64,000 nt of DNA, taken from contig CAWBUL010000006.1 in NCBI GenBank assembly GCA_963791885.1, positions 248,001-312,000 on the forward strand, in the 5' to 3' direction. Of the stretch, positions 19,393-28,067 are shown one piece after another. The notes beneath the pieces were generated by a model that ran no database searches, had not been told where the DNA came from, and saw nothing but the letters and a program-made list of their open reading frames with translations. The position numbers were made by a program, and so were the translations under genes. How positions within the stretch are numbered: the stretch's first letter is position 1; the number at the start of each line of letters is the position of its first letter. Source of the stretch: CAVSUZ01 sp963791885 (GTDB taxonomy: Bacteria; Pseudomonadota; Alphaproteobacteria; Acetobacterales; Acetobacteraceae).

Positions 19393-19924
19393 TACACCGG
19401 CGCCGCTTCGCCTGGTTGAAGCGCCCAGTGCCTGCCAGCATGCGTGAACGGATCGCCACGACCGTACGCCCACGGGAGATGTGCATCATGGCGATCGACA
19501 GCGGTAAGCTTCGCTGAGAGCTCGACAAACCGATTGGCAACCAGGTGCACGACTTCGCTCTCGCGGGATGCGTCCGTGCACGGCCGTCATGCTTCGCTCG
19601 AGCGCTCCCTCCAGCAGCAAACGGCACCAGCTCCTGCCCAGTTATTGCTGCCGCACCGTTCAGTGCCGCTGGTGTACCCTGACCCGGTATCTGGATGAGC
19701 AGACTCGCGGGGAGGCGGCGATATTCATCGCGGCTGACCAGGCCTTGCGCCCTCTAATGGTGGCGACAAGCGAGTGACGCGAGCACGGTTCCACCGTGGC
19801 GAAACAGGCGGAATGCGGGAGGGGTATCGGAGGGGTACGGCGCTTCCGTTCCCAGGCGGCGGATACAGGAACACAATGGCGCAGCGCACCGGATATCCTC
19901 GGATCCATGCAACAGCGCGTGATA
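19393..19924 (+). other. Region without a recognised gene
   Basis: No convincing coding sequence on either strand. It separates the CnbZ-like gene from a frameshifted secreted-protein gene. Confidence 0.4.
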
Positions 19925-20432
19925 ATGACAACGGCCGTTTGGACCCTGTGCGCCTGGTCCTTCGTGAGCGCCCTTGCGGTTGCGAGGACCTCCGCGGCTC
20001 GCGGAGAACACGCAGGCTCAGCAACGGTACAAACCAGCCCGTTTGATGGCGTGCTCCGCTTTCTCGCCCCGGAATCGACCCCTCAATACCACAAGATGAC
20101 GCGTGCGGGCCGGCCTGGGAAAACTGCGAGATTGGCGGACGTCCGGAAAGCGCCGGCGCACACTCATCCGGCGCAACGAGCTCCGGTCTTGGCGCAGGCC
20201 GGACTGCATGCAGTGAAAGGCGTCCATGTGGCCATCGTGCCGTCCTATTTGCGCTCGCCTTATCCACCACGGATTCGCTCCGCAATATCCCGAACCGCCA
20301 TTTGGACCGCCCGCATTCACCGGCTACGACCTGCGCTATCCGGCCGCTCCCTACGTGTATCAATACACATATCAGTATCCGTATTACGTCTACTATGTCG
20401 TGCCCTGGCCGCGCTGGCCGGCCGGATACTGA
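19925..20432 (+). pseudogene. Secreted Tyr/Pro-rich protein, probably frameshifted
   Basis: The first frame begins MTTAVWTLCAWSFVSALAVA, a likely signal peptide, and runs as hydrophilic sequence to SYLRSPYPP near 20270. From there the neighbouring frame is the protein-like one: HGFAPQYPEPPFGPPAFTGY, then PYVYQYTYQYPYYVYYVVPW and a stop two bases before the transglycosylase start. Joining them needs one frame change near 20268-20275 and gives about 168 residues with an extremely Tyr/Pro-rich C-terminus. The family is unknown. The close spacing to the cell-wall hydrolase suggests an operon. Confidence 0.45.
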
Positions 20433-20434
20433 GA

Positions 20435-20866
20435 ATGTCGGCTCCCTTACTCGCCTGCATGGCGGCTGTGTCGGCGTTCTATCATCTGCCTCCCAAGGCG
20501 CTTCCTGCGATCCACCTCATCGAGAGCGGTCATGCCGGCAGCATCGGATACAATCGCAACGGCACCGAGGACCTGGGCGTCATGCAGGTCAACACCGCCT
20601 GGATACCGGAACTCGCGCGCAGAACGAGACTGCCGCAAAGTCGGCTACGGATCGCGCTTATCCGGCAAGACTGCTTCAACATTGCGGTCGCGGGTGCGAT
20701 CCTGCGCATCTATCTCAACGAGGCGCACGGGGACGCAGTGACCGCAATCGGCTACTATCATTCGCACACGCCTGGACGGCGAGAGGCCTACGCCATGCGG
20801 GTGCTGGCACTCTCACCGGGTGCAACGGCCGCGGGCCGAACTGCCCCGCGCAGGTGGATGCCCTAA
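20435..20866 (+). CDS. Lytic transglycosylase (SLT-type)
   Basis: A 143-residue peptidoglycan hydrolase cleaving the MurNAc-GlcNAc bond. It has a short hydrophobic N-terminus (MSAPLLACMAAVSAFYHLPP), the catalytic Glu in AIHLIESGHAGSIGYN, the GVMQVN motif (NGTEDLGVMQVNTAWIPEL) and AIGYYHSHTPGRREAYAMRV. This is the VirB1/SLT-like layout common in conjugation and secretion clusters. It starts two bases after the stop of the Tyr-rich frame. The same frame is open far upstream without a stop, so a fused longer product cannot be excluded. No other secretion genes are adjacent here. Confidence 0.8.
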   Translation: MSAPLLACMAAVSAFYHLPPKALPAIHLIESGHAGSIGYNRNGTEDLGVMQVNTAWIPELARRTRLPQSRLRIALIRQDCFNIAVAGAILRIYLNEAHGDAVTAIGYYHSHTPGRREAYAMRVLALSPGATAAGRTAPRRWMP

Positions 20867-20913
20867 ACGGACCCCGCGACAGGTGCTCAATCCTTTACAG
20901 CGACCACCCCGGT

Positions 20914-21615
20914 ATGACGCAGACTGATCAGCTCACCATTGACGTTCCCGGCACTTCGACTGTCTCCGCGATCCTAACCGCCCCAAGGAAGCCTCGCGCA
21001 ATGTTCGTAATGGCTCATGGTGCCGGAGCCGGAATGGACCATCCGTTCATGGCGGCCGTTGCGACAGCGCTCGGAGAACGCGACGTCGCGACCCTCCGGT
21101 ATCAGTTCCCCTATATGGGAGCCGGGTCGAAAAGGCCGGGCAGACCGCTGATTGCGCAAGCCACAGTTCGATCGGCCGTGGAGAAAGCCAGTCTTCTGCG
21201 ACTTGGCCTGCCGCTTTTCGCGGGCGGCAAATCGTTTGGCGCTCGCATGACGACCCAGACCCAGGCTGAACGGCCTCTGCCGGGCGTGATCGGCCTGGTA
21301 GCATTTGCGTTTCCTCTGCATGCCGCCGGTAAGCCGTCCGAGGAGCGTGCCCGCCATCTGGCGAACGTCAGGATACCCACGCTGTTTCTCCAGGGTGACC
21401 GCGACGCGCTGGCTGACACCGGATTGCTGGTGCCAGCCGTCCAGAGGCTTCGAGACCTCGCAACGCTGCACCTCCTGCAAGGAGCCGATCACTCCTTCCA
21501 CGTGCTGGCCCGGTCCGGCCGCACTGACGCGCAGGTCATGTCCGAGGCGCTCGACGCGATGGCCGTCTGGCTGACCGGCCCGCTCGGCAATTCGAGCGCC
21601 CACCGACCGCCATGA
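20914..21615 (+). CDS. Alpha/beta hydrolase, KANL3/Tex30-like
   Basis: A 233-residue hydrolase of the dienelactone-hydrolase-like Tex30/KANL3 group. Visible are the oxyanion region MFVMAHGAGAGMDHPFMAAV, the nucleophile elbow FAGGKSFGARMTTQ (GxSxG with Ser in GKSFG), TLFLQGDRDALAD with the acidic residue, and GADHSFHV with the catalytic His. The substrate is unknown. Its stop overlaps the exonuclease III start by four bases (ATGA), so the two are translationally coupled. Confidence 0.85.
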   Translation: MTQTDQLTIDVPGTSTVSAILTAPRKPRAMFVMAHGAGAGMDHPFMAAVATALGERDVATLRYQFPYMGAGSKRPGRPLIAQATVRSAVEKASLLRLGLPLFAGGKSFGARMTTQTQAERPLPGVIGLVAFAFPLHAAGKPSEERARHLANVRIPTLFLQGDRDALADTGLLVPAVQRLRDLATLHLLQGADHSFHVLARSGRTDAQVMSEALDAMAVWLTGPLGNSSAHRPP

Positions 21616-22466
21616 CACGGCCAGCGTCGCGCAAACGAACGAAGACCATCAAAATCGCTACCTTCAACATCAACAACGTCAATCGACGGCTGCCAAACCT
21701 GCTCACTTGGCTGGCTGAGGCTTCGCCGGATGTTGTCTGCCTGCAGGAGCTCAAATCCACTGACACAGACTTCCCGGTCGCCGCCATCCGGGACGCCGGA
21801 TACGGTGCCGTATGGCGAGGTCAGAAAACGTGGAACGGGGTCGCCATCCTGGTCCGAGGAGCCGAACCGGTCCTGACCAGGACAGAGCTTCCGGGTGATC
21901 CGAGCGATCTCCAGAGCCGCTATATCGAAGCCGCCGTTCGGGGCATCCTCATAGGGTGTATCTATCTGCCGAACGGAAACCCGCAGCCCGGGCCAAAGTT
22001 CGACTATAAGATGGCCTGGTGCGAACGGCTGATTTCTCATGCAGCCGGGTTGCTGACGTCAAAGATACCCGTCGTCCTGGCGGGCGACTATAACGTCGTG
22101 CCGACCGATGAGGACATCTATCCGACCAAATCGTGGGATCGGGATGCGTTGATCCAGCCCGCACCCAGGGCGGCATTCCGTCGGCTGCTCGCCCAGGGCT
22201 GGACAGACGCTATCAGAGCTGTGCACCCCAATGAGCGTGTTTACACGTTCTGGGATTACATACGAAACCGTTGGCCGCGGAACGCTGGACTACGCATCGA
22301 CCACCTGTTGCTCAGCCCCGACGTGACAGATCGATTGCAAGACGCCGGAGTGGACCGGGATGTCCGCGGTGCCCCGGACGCGAGCGATCATGCTCCAGCT
22401 TGGGTCTTAGTTGATGTCCAAGGTAAGCAAAGCGCTTCCCGCGAGGCACGCCGAAGTGGCGGATAA
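21612..22466 (+). CDS. xth: Exodeoxyribonuclease III
   Basis: A base-excision repair enzyme (AP endonuclease and 3'-5' exonuclease) of the exonuclease-endonuclease-phosphatase family, 284 residues. Motifs are IKIATFNINNVNRRLPNLLT (metal-binding Asn), VVCLQELKSTD (catalytic Glu), IGCIYLPNGNPQPGPKFDYK, LAGDYNVVPTDEDIY (Asp/Asn pair) and the end RIDHLLLSP followed by ASDHAPAW (catalytic His). It is coupled to the upstream hydrolase. The C-terminal extension QGKQSASREARRSGG is not family sequence. It appears intact and is likely active. Confidence 0.93.
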   Translation: MTRPASRKRTKTIKIATFNINNVNRRLPNLLTWLAEASPDVVCLQELKSTDTDFPVAAIRDAGYGAVWRGQKTWNGVAILVRGAEPVLTRTELPGDPSDLQSRYIEAAVRGILIGCIYLPNGNPQPGPKFDYKMAWCERLISHAAGLLTSKIPVVLAGDYNVVPTDEDIYPTKSWDRDALIQPAPRAAFRRLLAQGWTDAIRAVHPNERVYTFWDYIRNRWPRNAGLRIDHLLLSPDVTDRLQDAGVDRDVRGAPDASDHAPAWVLVDVQGKQSASREARRSGG

Positions 22467-23287
22467 GCATCGCTGCGCCATTCCGTCCTGCCTCATCGGC
22501 AATTGCATGAAGTTGGATGACTTCACGCTCTATGGTGTGTTCGCGATCTTCAATGGCCACACGGAGGTCTCACCTCTGATCACCCGCGCGGGATTCACAA
22601 AGCGATCTAACGGAGTAAACTCCGGCTATGCCTATTATCCGGTTCGCCTGGAGCCCGCTGCTGGTCGAGTTGCGTCGTGAGGAGTGCCCACGCGCCAGGT
22701 GGATTGGCACCCGCCGTGCCTGGAGTATGACCCAAACCGACGCAGAGCGGTTTCTACACGCGAACTCATGAACGCCTTACATCCATGAGGACCAGTACCG
22801 AAATCCTCATCGATGACGCGTGTTGGGTCGTCGGGTTCGTCCGCGATGCGCCCTATTCGAGATTGGGCGCTCCTGGTTCGCTACGCCCAATGTAATCCAA
22901 GGATTGCATCGAGGGCATAATCGTCCGCGGTTGCCGCGGAGATCAGAATCTCATGCGACCTCGAGTACGGCCTTATAAATAGAGGGCCTTTCCCCGCTGC
23001 TCAGCCTGTTGCGGGGACGCCCCGCAACGCCCCGAGAGTGAGAGTGCGGACGGTGTGTTTCGGCGGGGCACCGTGACCCCTCATCGGCTTCCAAAAGTGA
23101 TCCCATCGGATCGATGATTTCGCTATCCTTATCAAGGGGATATGCGCTGTTGGGAGGGGTTACTATTCAAAGCCGATGATGTTCCGGAATGAGGTCGTGA
23201 AATGCACATTGTTTCAATCATGTAGACCTGAATCAGGCGGGGTCTCATTTGGGCGCCAATTCAACTCACGCAATTGGCAGCAGCGGC
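22467..23287 (+). other. Region without a recognised gene
   Basis: About 800 bases with only short frames, for example one starting MKLDDFTLYGVFAIFNGHTE near 22507, which has no family and no good ribosome-binding site. A perfect 9-bp hairpin lies within it at 23008-23028. It may be a deletion scar or regulatory region. Confidence 0.4.
23008..23028. other. Perfect 9-bp hairpin
   Basis: GTTGCGGGG and CCCCGCAAC around ACG. No T-run follows on either strand. Role unknown. Confidence 0.5.
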
Positions 23288-23617
23288 ATGATCGATAATC
23301 CAACACAGGTTGACCGCCTGATGGGGAAGCTGCAACGGGCGCTGCCACTGCCCGCGCGCCCCACACCCGAACTGCTCGCCGCTCTTGTCACGAAGAACGC
23401 TGGAAGCCAAGCCTCCGCCGCCTGCTCAATCACCTGGATCAGCTACGCCGGTGACGAAGGGGGTATTGTGTGCCGTCTCGATTTTGCCGGCGAGGCCCAG
23501 AACGCTGCGTTTGTCTCTATCACCCATCTGCGTTTCGACGCTCGTCTACCGCTCGCCCGTGAGATTATCGCCTATCAAAAGCACCGCGTGAAACGCCTCC
23601 AGCGCCAGCCGGCTTAA
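23288..23617 (+). CDS. Hypothetical protein, 109 residues
   Basis: Reads MIDNPTQVDRLMGKLQRALP, followed by ITWISYAGDEGGIVCRLDFA and SITHLRFDARLPLAREIIAY. Composition is that of a genuine cytoplasmic protein with alternating strands and helices, but no family was recognised. An in-frame TTG 39 bases upstream could extend it. It stands alone before the LysR gene. Confidence 0.55.
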   Translation: MIDNPTQVDRLMGKLQRALPLPARPTPELLAALVTKNAGSQASAACSITWISYAGDEGGIVCRLDFAGEAQNAAFVSITHLRFDARLPLAREIIAYQKHRVKRLQRQPA

Positions 23618-23879
23618 TTCCAACCAGCAAATAGACGAACCCGTTGCTGATATCCGGCCGGCAGCCGTCAAGCAAAAATCAGGCAGAGTCCCGCCGCACC
23701 GCTTACGATGATCGACCTTTCCTAAGACATCATCCGCCACCTGGTTGCGATGATAGTTGGCCCAACCCCTGATGATCGGGTCCCACCCAACGTCAGCCAA
23801 GCGTGTCGCGCCGGACTTGCCTGGACGCAAGGGTTCGCCGAATAGTTGCGCCTTGCGCAACACGCAATGGTCCGCCACG

Positions 23880-24790
23880 ATGCCGATTGACCTCGACCAG
23901 CTCCGCACGTTCGTGTCCGTTGCCGAAGCCGGCGGACTAAGCGCCGCCGCTGAGACCCTGAACCTGTCGCTGCCAGCGATCTCGCGGCGCCTGACGGCCC
24001 TGGAGGATGAGCTGGGGATCCACCTGCTCGAGCGAACCACGCGGCGTGTTGCGCTGACGCAGACGGGACGCGAGTTCTTGCCCCGCGCGAGGCGGCTCCT
24101 CGACGAACTCGAGGAGAGCCTGCTCGGTATCAGGGAGACTGCAGCGCGGCGCCGCGGTTTGGTGACCCTCGCCTGCATCCCGACCGCCGCCTACTACTTC
24201 CTGCCCGAAACGCTCGCCGCCTTTGCCCGCCGCTTCCCCGAGATGCGGGTCCGCATCATGGATCTTTCCGGCGACGCCGTGAGCGACGCTGTTGCCAGCG
24301 GCGCCGTGGACTTCGGCGTCGGCATGGAGGGCGTGCAGCATCCGCAAATCGAGTTCCGTCCTCTGCGGCAGGATCCGTTCGTCCTCGCTTGCCGGCGCGA
24401 TCACAGGCTCGCGGCGCGACGCAATGCGGTGCGCTGGGGCGAGCTCGAAGGAGAGCGGCTGGTCGGGGTTTCGCGCCGGTCGGGCAACCGGCTGATCCTC
24501 GACCGCGCCCTGCTCCCGCGCAACATCAGCCCGGCCTGGCGATATGAGACCGAGCATGTTTCGAGCAGCCTCGGCCAGGTCGAAGCAGGGGCTCGGCATC
24601 GCGGTGGTGCCGCGGATGGCATTGCCCCGCGGGGCGCACTTGGTCCTTGTCGCGCGCAGACTGGTCGACCCGCTGATCGAGCGCACCACGGGGCTCGTTC
24701 TGCGCCGCGGCTTCGCGCCCGCGCCGGCGGCGCAGGAACTGCTTGATCTTCTGGCCGAGCGTCTCGCCAAAACCGAAGCGTATCGGGCAG
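23880..24790 (+). pseudogene. LysR-family transcriptional regulator, frameshifted and cut at its 3' end
   Basis: The N-terminus DLDQLRTFVSVAEAGGLSAA, with LSLPAISRRLTALEDELG as recognition helix, is a classic LysR helix-turn-helix. The effector domain follows (VTLACIPTAAYYFLPETLAA, MRVRIMDLSGDAVSDAVASG, VDFGVGM). Around 24588-24591, a run of four G, the frame changes: the protein continues as GLGIAVVPRMALPRGAHLVL and FAPAPAAQELLDLLAERL in the next frame. Three G would keep the frame. Just after that motif the sequence becomes the antisense 3' end of an ArdC-like gene, so this end is a recombination joint. The target genes are unknown. Confidence 0.85.
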
Positions 24791-24794
24791 GGCG

Positions 24795-25723
24795 CCGGCG
24801 ATGCGGCGCCCTGCAAGCCATGCAGATAATCGACGGCGCGCTGCGCGTGGCTGGCGGCGGAGAAGATAAAGCGCTTGTCGTTCTTCAGCACCGCGAGCCA
24901 TGACGCGATATAGGACGCATGATCGTCGCGCACCTCGGGCGTGATGCCGAGATCGGCACAGAGGAACGCTGATCCGAGTTCGGCAACCAACTCTTCACGC
25001 GCATAGCCTTCGTCGCCGAAATGCTTGCGCCCGAAGTCCCGCGCGAGGCGCTTCTCATGCTTGGTCCAGTGCGTGAGTTCGTGCGCGCGGGTCGCGGCGT
25101 AGCTCCGGCGTCGCGGAACGTCTCGCAGGGCGGCATCTGAATGAGGTCGGCGCCTTCGGCGTAATAGGCGCGATTGCCACCGTGGCGGAACACGGCGCCG
25201 GTCGCATCGAAGAACCGGTCGGCAGCCTCGATGTGCTGTATGATCGGCAGGGAAGGGGCCTCGGGCTTCGCCGTGAAATGCGCCGGCAGGTTTTCGCACT
25301 GCTCGGCGTTGAACACCGTATAGCCCTTGAGGAACGGGATCGTGCGTTCGGTGTCCTCGCCTTCGGCGTTGGTGTCGCGGCGCGTGATGCTGTCGGCATA
25401 AACGACCAGCTCGCCATGCTCGCCCTTGCGCACATTGCCGCCGAGCTCCCTGGCCTGGCGGAACGTCATCCAGAACGGCGAGCCGTAGCCGTTGGCCACC
25501 GCGGCCATCCAGAGCATGACGGTGTTGATGCCCTGATAGGGAATGGCGTTGTGGCGTAAGGGACGGATGATGCGCTGTTCGAGATGCGCGGCGTTCCACG
25601 GCCGGTGCCAGGGCCGCACGCCCTGTTCGAGATCGGCGATGATCTGGTGATGCGGCTGTGAAGGTCGGCGCGGGATGGTGCATCGGTGCCGGTCGCGCTG
25701 CCGGCGTGCGGTTTCGTCGTCAT
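24795..25723 (-). pseudogene. ArdC-like antirestriction/zincin protein, degraded copy
   Basis: A second copy of the gene at 40915-41881, with the same start MTTKPHAGSATGTDAPSRAD. Compared with that copy it lacks four bases (GGCA) near 25649 and one base near 25106, so the frame changes twice. Readable pieces include NAIPYQGINTVMLWMAAVAN, then GGNVRKGEHGELVVYADSIT, and the metalloprotease motif ATRAHELTHWTKHEKRL with HELTH. The C-terminus is lost at the joint with the LysR gene, ending VDYLHGLQGAA. In intact ArdC proteins the N-terminal domain binds single-stranded DNA. This copy should be inactive. Confidence 0.85.
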
Positions 25724-26029
25724 GGGATTCTCCCCTCTCGGCTGGGGAGGCCGCCACTTCGGGGCCTCGATGCCGCCCGTCCGGCGCGCGGGGGCCTTGA
25801 CGGCGAAGGCCTTCGCCCTTGCCCCGGAGACGACGGGGTGCGCGCCAGGGTCCGCGGGTTTCGAGGCCGTGGCGGCGGGTTGCCGAAGGGAATGAATGCA
25901 GAAGAGGGAAGCTAAGCCAGCGGCGCCCGGTGGCTTTCGCGTTGCACGAGCGGCGCGCCGTCACGCCTGCGGCGCCGAGAAACACCGGGGGGCTGCGGAT
26001 GGCGGTGCGGAGAAAATCCCGCCCTGCGG

Positions 26030-26560
26030 TCAGGCGGCTTTGATCGGCTCGATAATGGTCGGATCATCATCAGCGACGCCGGTGCGATTAAGCTGCGGCG
26101 ACACCGGCCAGGAATGCAAGGCGGATTCAGCGGCGCATGTGAGCGCGGCCGGGCCGAGCGAACCCTGAAGCCAGCCGTCAAAATCCTTCGGCTCGAGGAT
26201 GACCGGCATGCGGTCGTGAAACGGCTGCATCCACGCGCTCGCGCCGCACACGATGATCGTGCAGGACAGGATCTCATCGCCGCTCGCGGGATCGCGCCAG
26301 CGGTCCCACACGCCGGCGAAGCCCAGAACGGGCGAGCCGTCGGCGGCGGTGAAGAGATGCGGCTGCTTGGCGCCTTTCGCGCCGGTCCATTCGTAGAAGC
26401 CGCTCGCCGGGATGATGCAGCGGCGGTTCCTGAACGCGTCGCGGAACATCAACTTGTCGGCGACGGATTCCGCCCGCGCGTTGAACGTCGCCGGCATCTC
26501 CTTGGCGGTTTTCTTCCATCAGCCGGGAATGAGGCCCCAGCTTCTTGTTGACGTGCTGGT
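26030..26560 (-). pseudogene. SRAP-family (YedK/HMCES-like) protein, 5'-truncated copy
   Basis: Matches the intact YedK gene near 39.9-40.5 kb almost residue for residue from EMPATFNARAESVADKLMFR through GFYEWTGAKGAKQPHLFTAA to TIIEPIKAA. The N-terminus with the catalytic Cys2 is missing. In the remaining upstream part a TGG codon has become TGA (LIPG-stop-WKK), so only an internal start at MPATF could be translated. The Asn, Glu (FYEW) and His (FHDRMP) active-site residues remain, but without Cys2 it cannot form the abasic-site crosslink. It is followed by the same spacer and ArdC-like gene as the intact copy. Confidence 0.88.
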
Positions 26561-26642
26561 CCGCGCCTCCGCTAAACAGCGCATGTCGCTCTCCACGATC
26601 CGCACACTTCAGGTCCCATTGCCGGACGGCCACACTTGCTGC

Positions 26643-26960
26643 CGTTCGAAGGTGAGGCGCGCCTGAGTGAGCACTGCGTCAAGCCCGGAGAGGTTGGCCT
26701 CGGCCGTGCGCAGACCGTCCTGCTGGTCTTTCGGGTCGCGCCGGGCGACGAGCTGGCCCGGCTTTAATACGTCGCCCACATTGACGGGTCGATCGAGCAC
26801 GCGCCCGTCAATACGCAAGGCGAGGCTGACCTCGTCTTTCGCATGAATCCGGCCGGTTAGCGACACGGTCTCGTCTTCGGCGCTGCGCTCGACGGTGAGC
26901 ACTCGGATCGGCCGAACCTGAGCAGCGGGGGGTGCCGGCTTGTTGCACCCGGCAACAAGC
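26643..26960 (-). pseudogene. Efflux pump membrane-fusion protein (HlyD/AcrA-like), fragment
   Basis: Reads LVAGCNKPAPPAA (a lipobox-like Cys), then VRPIRVLTVERSAEDETVSL, TGRIHAKDEVSLALRIDGRV and VGDVLKPGQLVARRDPKDQQ, typical of the N-terminal lipoyl and barrel-sandwich region of RND adaptor proteins. The start lies beyond a stop codon at about 26962, and the sequence ends at a joint near 26643 where YedK debris begins. About 105 codons remain of a usual 350-400. Confidence 0.8.
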
Positions 26961-26965
26961 CCCTA

Positions 26966-27393
26966 ATTGCTAACCTTATAAGCACCAAACTGCATGCGAA
27001 ATGCCATTGGGCGATTCCCGACTACCTTCAACGATCGGCACGTCACATTGCATCCCAGACAGATGTCGACCAGGCCTACGCAGTCGGCGGCGCGGCGGTT
27101 GAATTTGCAATTGCCGGGAGGAGCGTCGTGATGCCCGCAATACGTCGGCTTAGCGATGCGCCCTATCACTGGGACATCATTGAGGCGCCACTTTCTGCAG
27201 TGGCCAACAAGGAGAAGCTGTTGCCGCCGGGTTCATCAGGGCTGATGGGTTCGGTGTTACTGAGGCAGCCCGTCACTATTTGGGCCCGCTGATCGTCGGA
27301 GAAGCCTATCCACCGTACAGGCACGACTATATAAGACTGCAGAACGTGCGAGTGCAGACGAAATTGACCAGCGCATTCGACGTCGAAATGTAG
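26966..27393 (+). pseudogene. Pyrophosphate-type 6-phosphofructokinase, C-terminal fragment
   Basis: The frame reads CHWAIPDYLQRSARHIASQT, DVDQAYAVGGAAVEFAIAGR, then MPAIRRLSDAPYHWDIIEAP and LSAVANKEKLLP. After a one-base shift near 27228 it continues as GFIRADGFGVTEAARHYLGP, LIVGEAYPPYRHDYIRLQNV and a stop. This is the C-terminus of PPi-dependent phosphofructokinases (family motifs ANxEKM, FIT-DGFGITEA and GE-YPPY), missing about the first two-thirds. Because of the frameshift no single ORF shows it. It looks like a non-functional piece next to other gene fragments. Confidence 0.75.
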
Positions 27394-27500
27394 TGGTCCG
27401 GAACGCACTGGGTTTTGGCATCGTCGTCCGCAAATCTGGGCGTGGGCTCAGAGTGCACAGCCTACACTGGGCGGCTGACATTTCATACAAGCAAAAGAGT

Positions 27501-27605
27501 CTATCCCGCCGATCTGGCCTTGACCTCGGGCGCTTTTACGCCGGCGGCACACACGATCAGCGCGGCGTCGATCCGCTGCCCTCCCTCCAGAAGGACGCCG
27601 TTGTT
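27501..27605 (-). pseudogene. NADH dehydrogenase-like FAD protein (NDH-2 type), fragment
   Basis: Thirty-five codons reading NNGVLLEGGQRIDAALIVCA, then AGVKAPEVKARSAG. This matches the segment of FAD-dependent NADH dehydrogenases in which GVxLxDGxxI-AALxVWAAGxKAP precedes the C-terminal half. Both ends are lost: a stop follows, and upstream it runs into the lipocalin-like fragment on the other strand. Confidence 0.6.
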
Positions 27606-27952
27606 GTCACCCCGACCCGGGGCACCATCATGTACAGCCCAGAGGGGTACATGTCGGCGCAATTGGCCAGACCGGAGTGAGGCCGATTTGTCTCGGGCGA
27701 TTGGCTCAAAGGGATGGACGAGGGATATCGCGCCGGGCGTCGTCGTACATCGCGTACACAAGGCCGTTCCCTGTTGATGAGGACACAAAGACGCCGACCC
27801 ACTCGATGTTTGTGTCGCTGCTTCCGGACTGGACCGGACAGACCCAGCCTCGGGTCGTTAGGATTCAGGGAGACCACCTGCACCTGACAATCAACTCCGG
27901 GGGGAAGACTGTAAACTCGCGCCTTGTATGGCGGCGCGCCGAGTGGCAATAA
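27606..27952 (+). pseudogene. Lipocalin-like domain protein, disrupted
   Basis: The first frame gives TPTRGTIMYSPEGYMSAQLA, RPE, an in-frame TGA, then GRFVSGDWLKGMDEGYRA. After a shift near 27740 the next frame gives SSYIAYTRPFPVDEDTKTPT, HSMFVSLLPDWTGQTQPRVV and RIQGDHLHLTINSGGK. These are the consecutive motifs of the small bacterial lipocalin-like family (R-xLMYSPDGYMSAQL, YxGxYEVDE, VSLFPNW, L-G-LTL). The N-terminal strand is missing. One stop and one frameshift make it a clear pseudogene. Confidence 0.75.
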
Positions 27953-28067
27953 GCGGGCAAAAAAGTAACGGTCCTGGAAGGGCGCCGATGCGATGCATAC
28001 CTCTTGACAAGGCAATTGTACAACTGATCGTCGAAGGAGGCCTTACTGCGATCTCGACACAAGGAGC

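Noticed and set aside
19796..20434. Long open frame in phase with the transglycosylase, suggesting a 356-residue fusion
   Set aside because: The part before the ATG at 20435 reads as basic, low-complexity shadow sequence; the Tyr-rich frame is more protein-like there.
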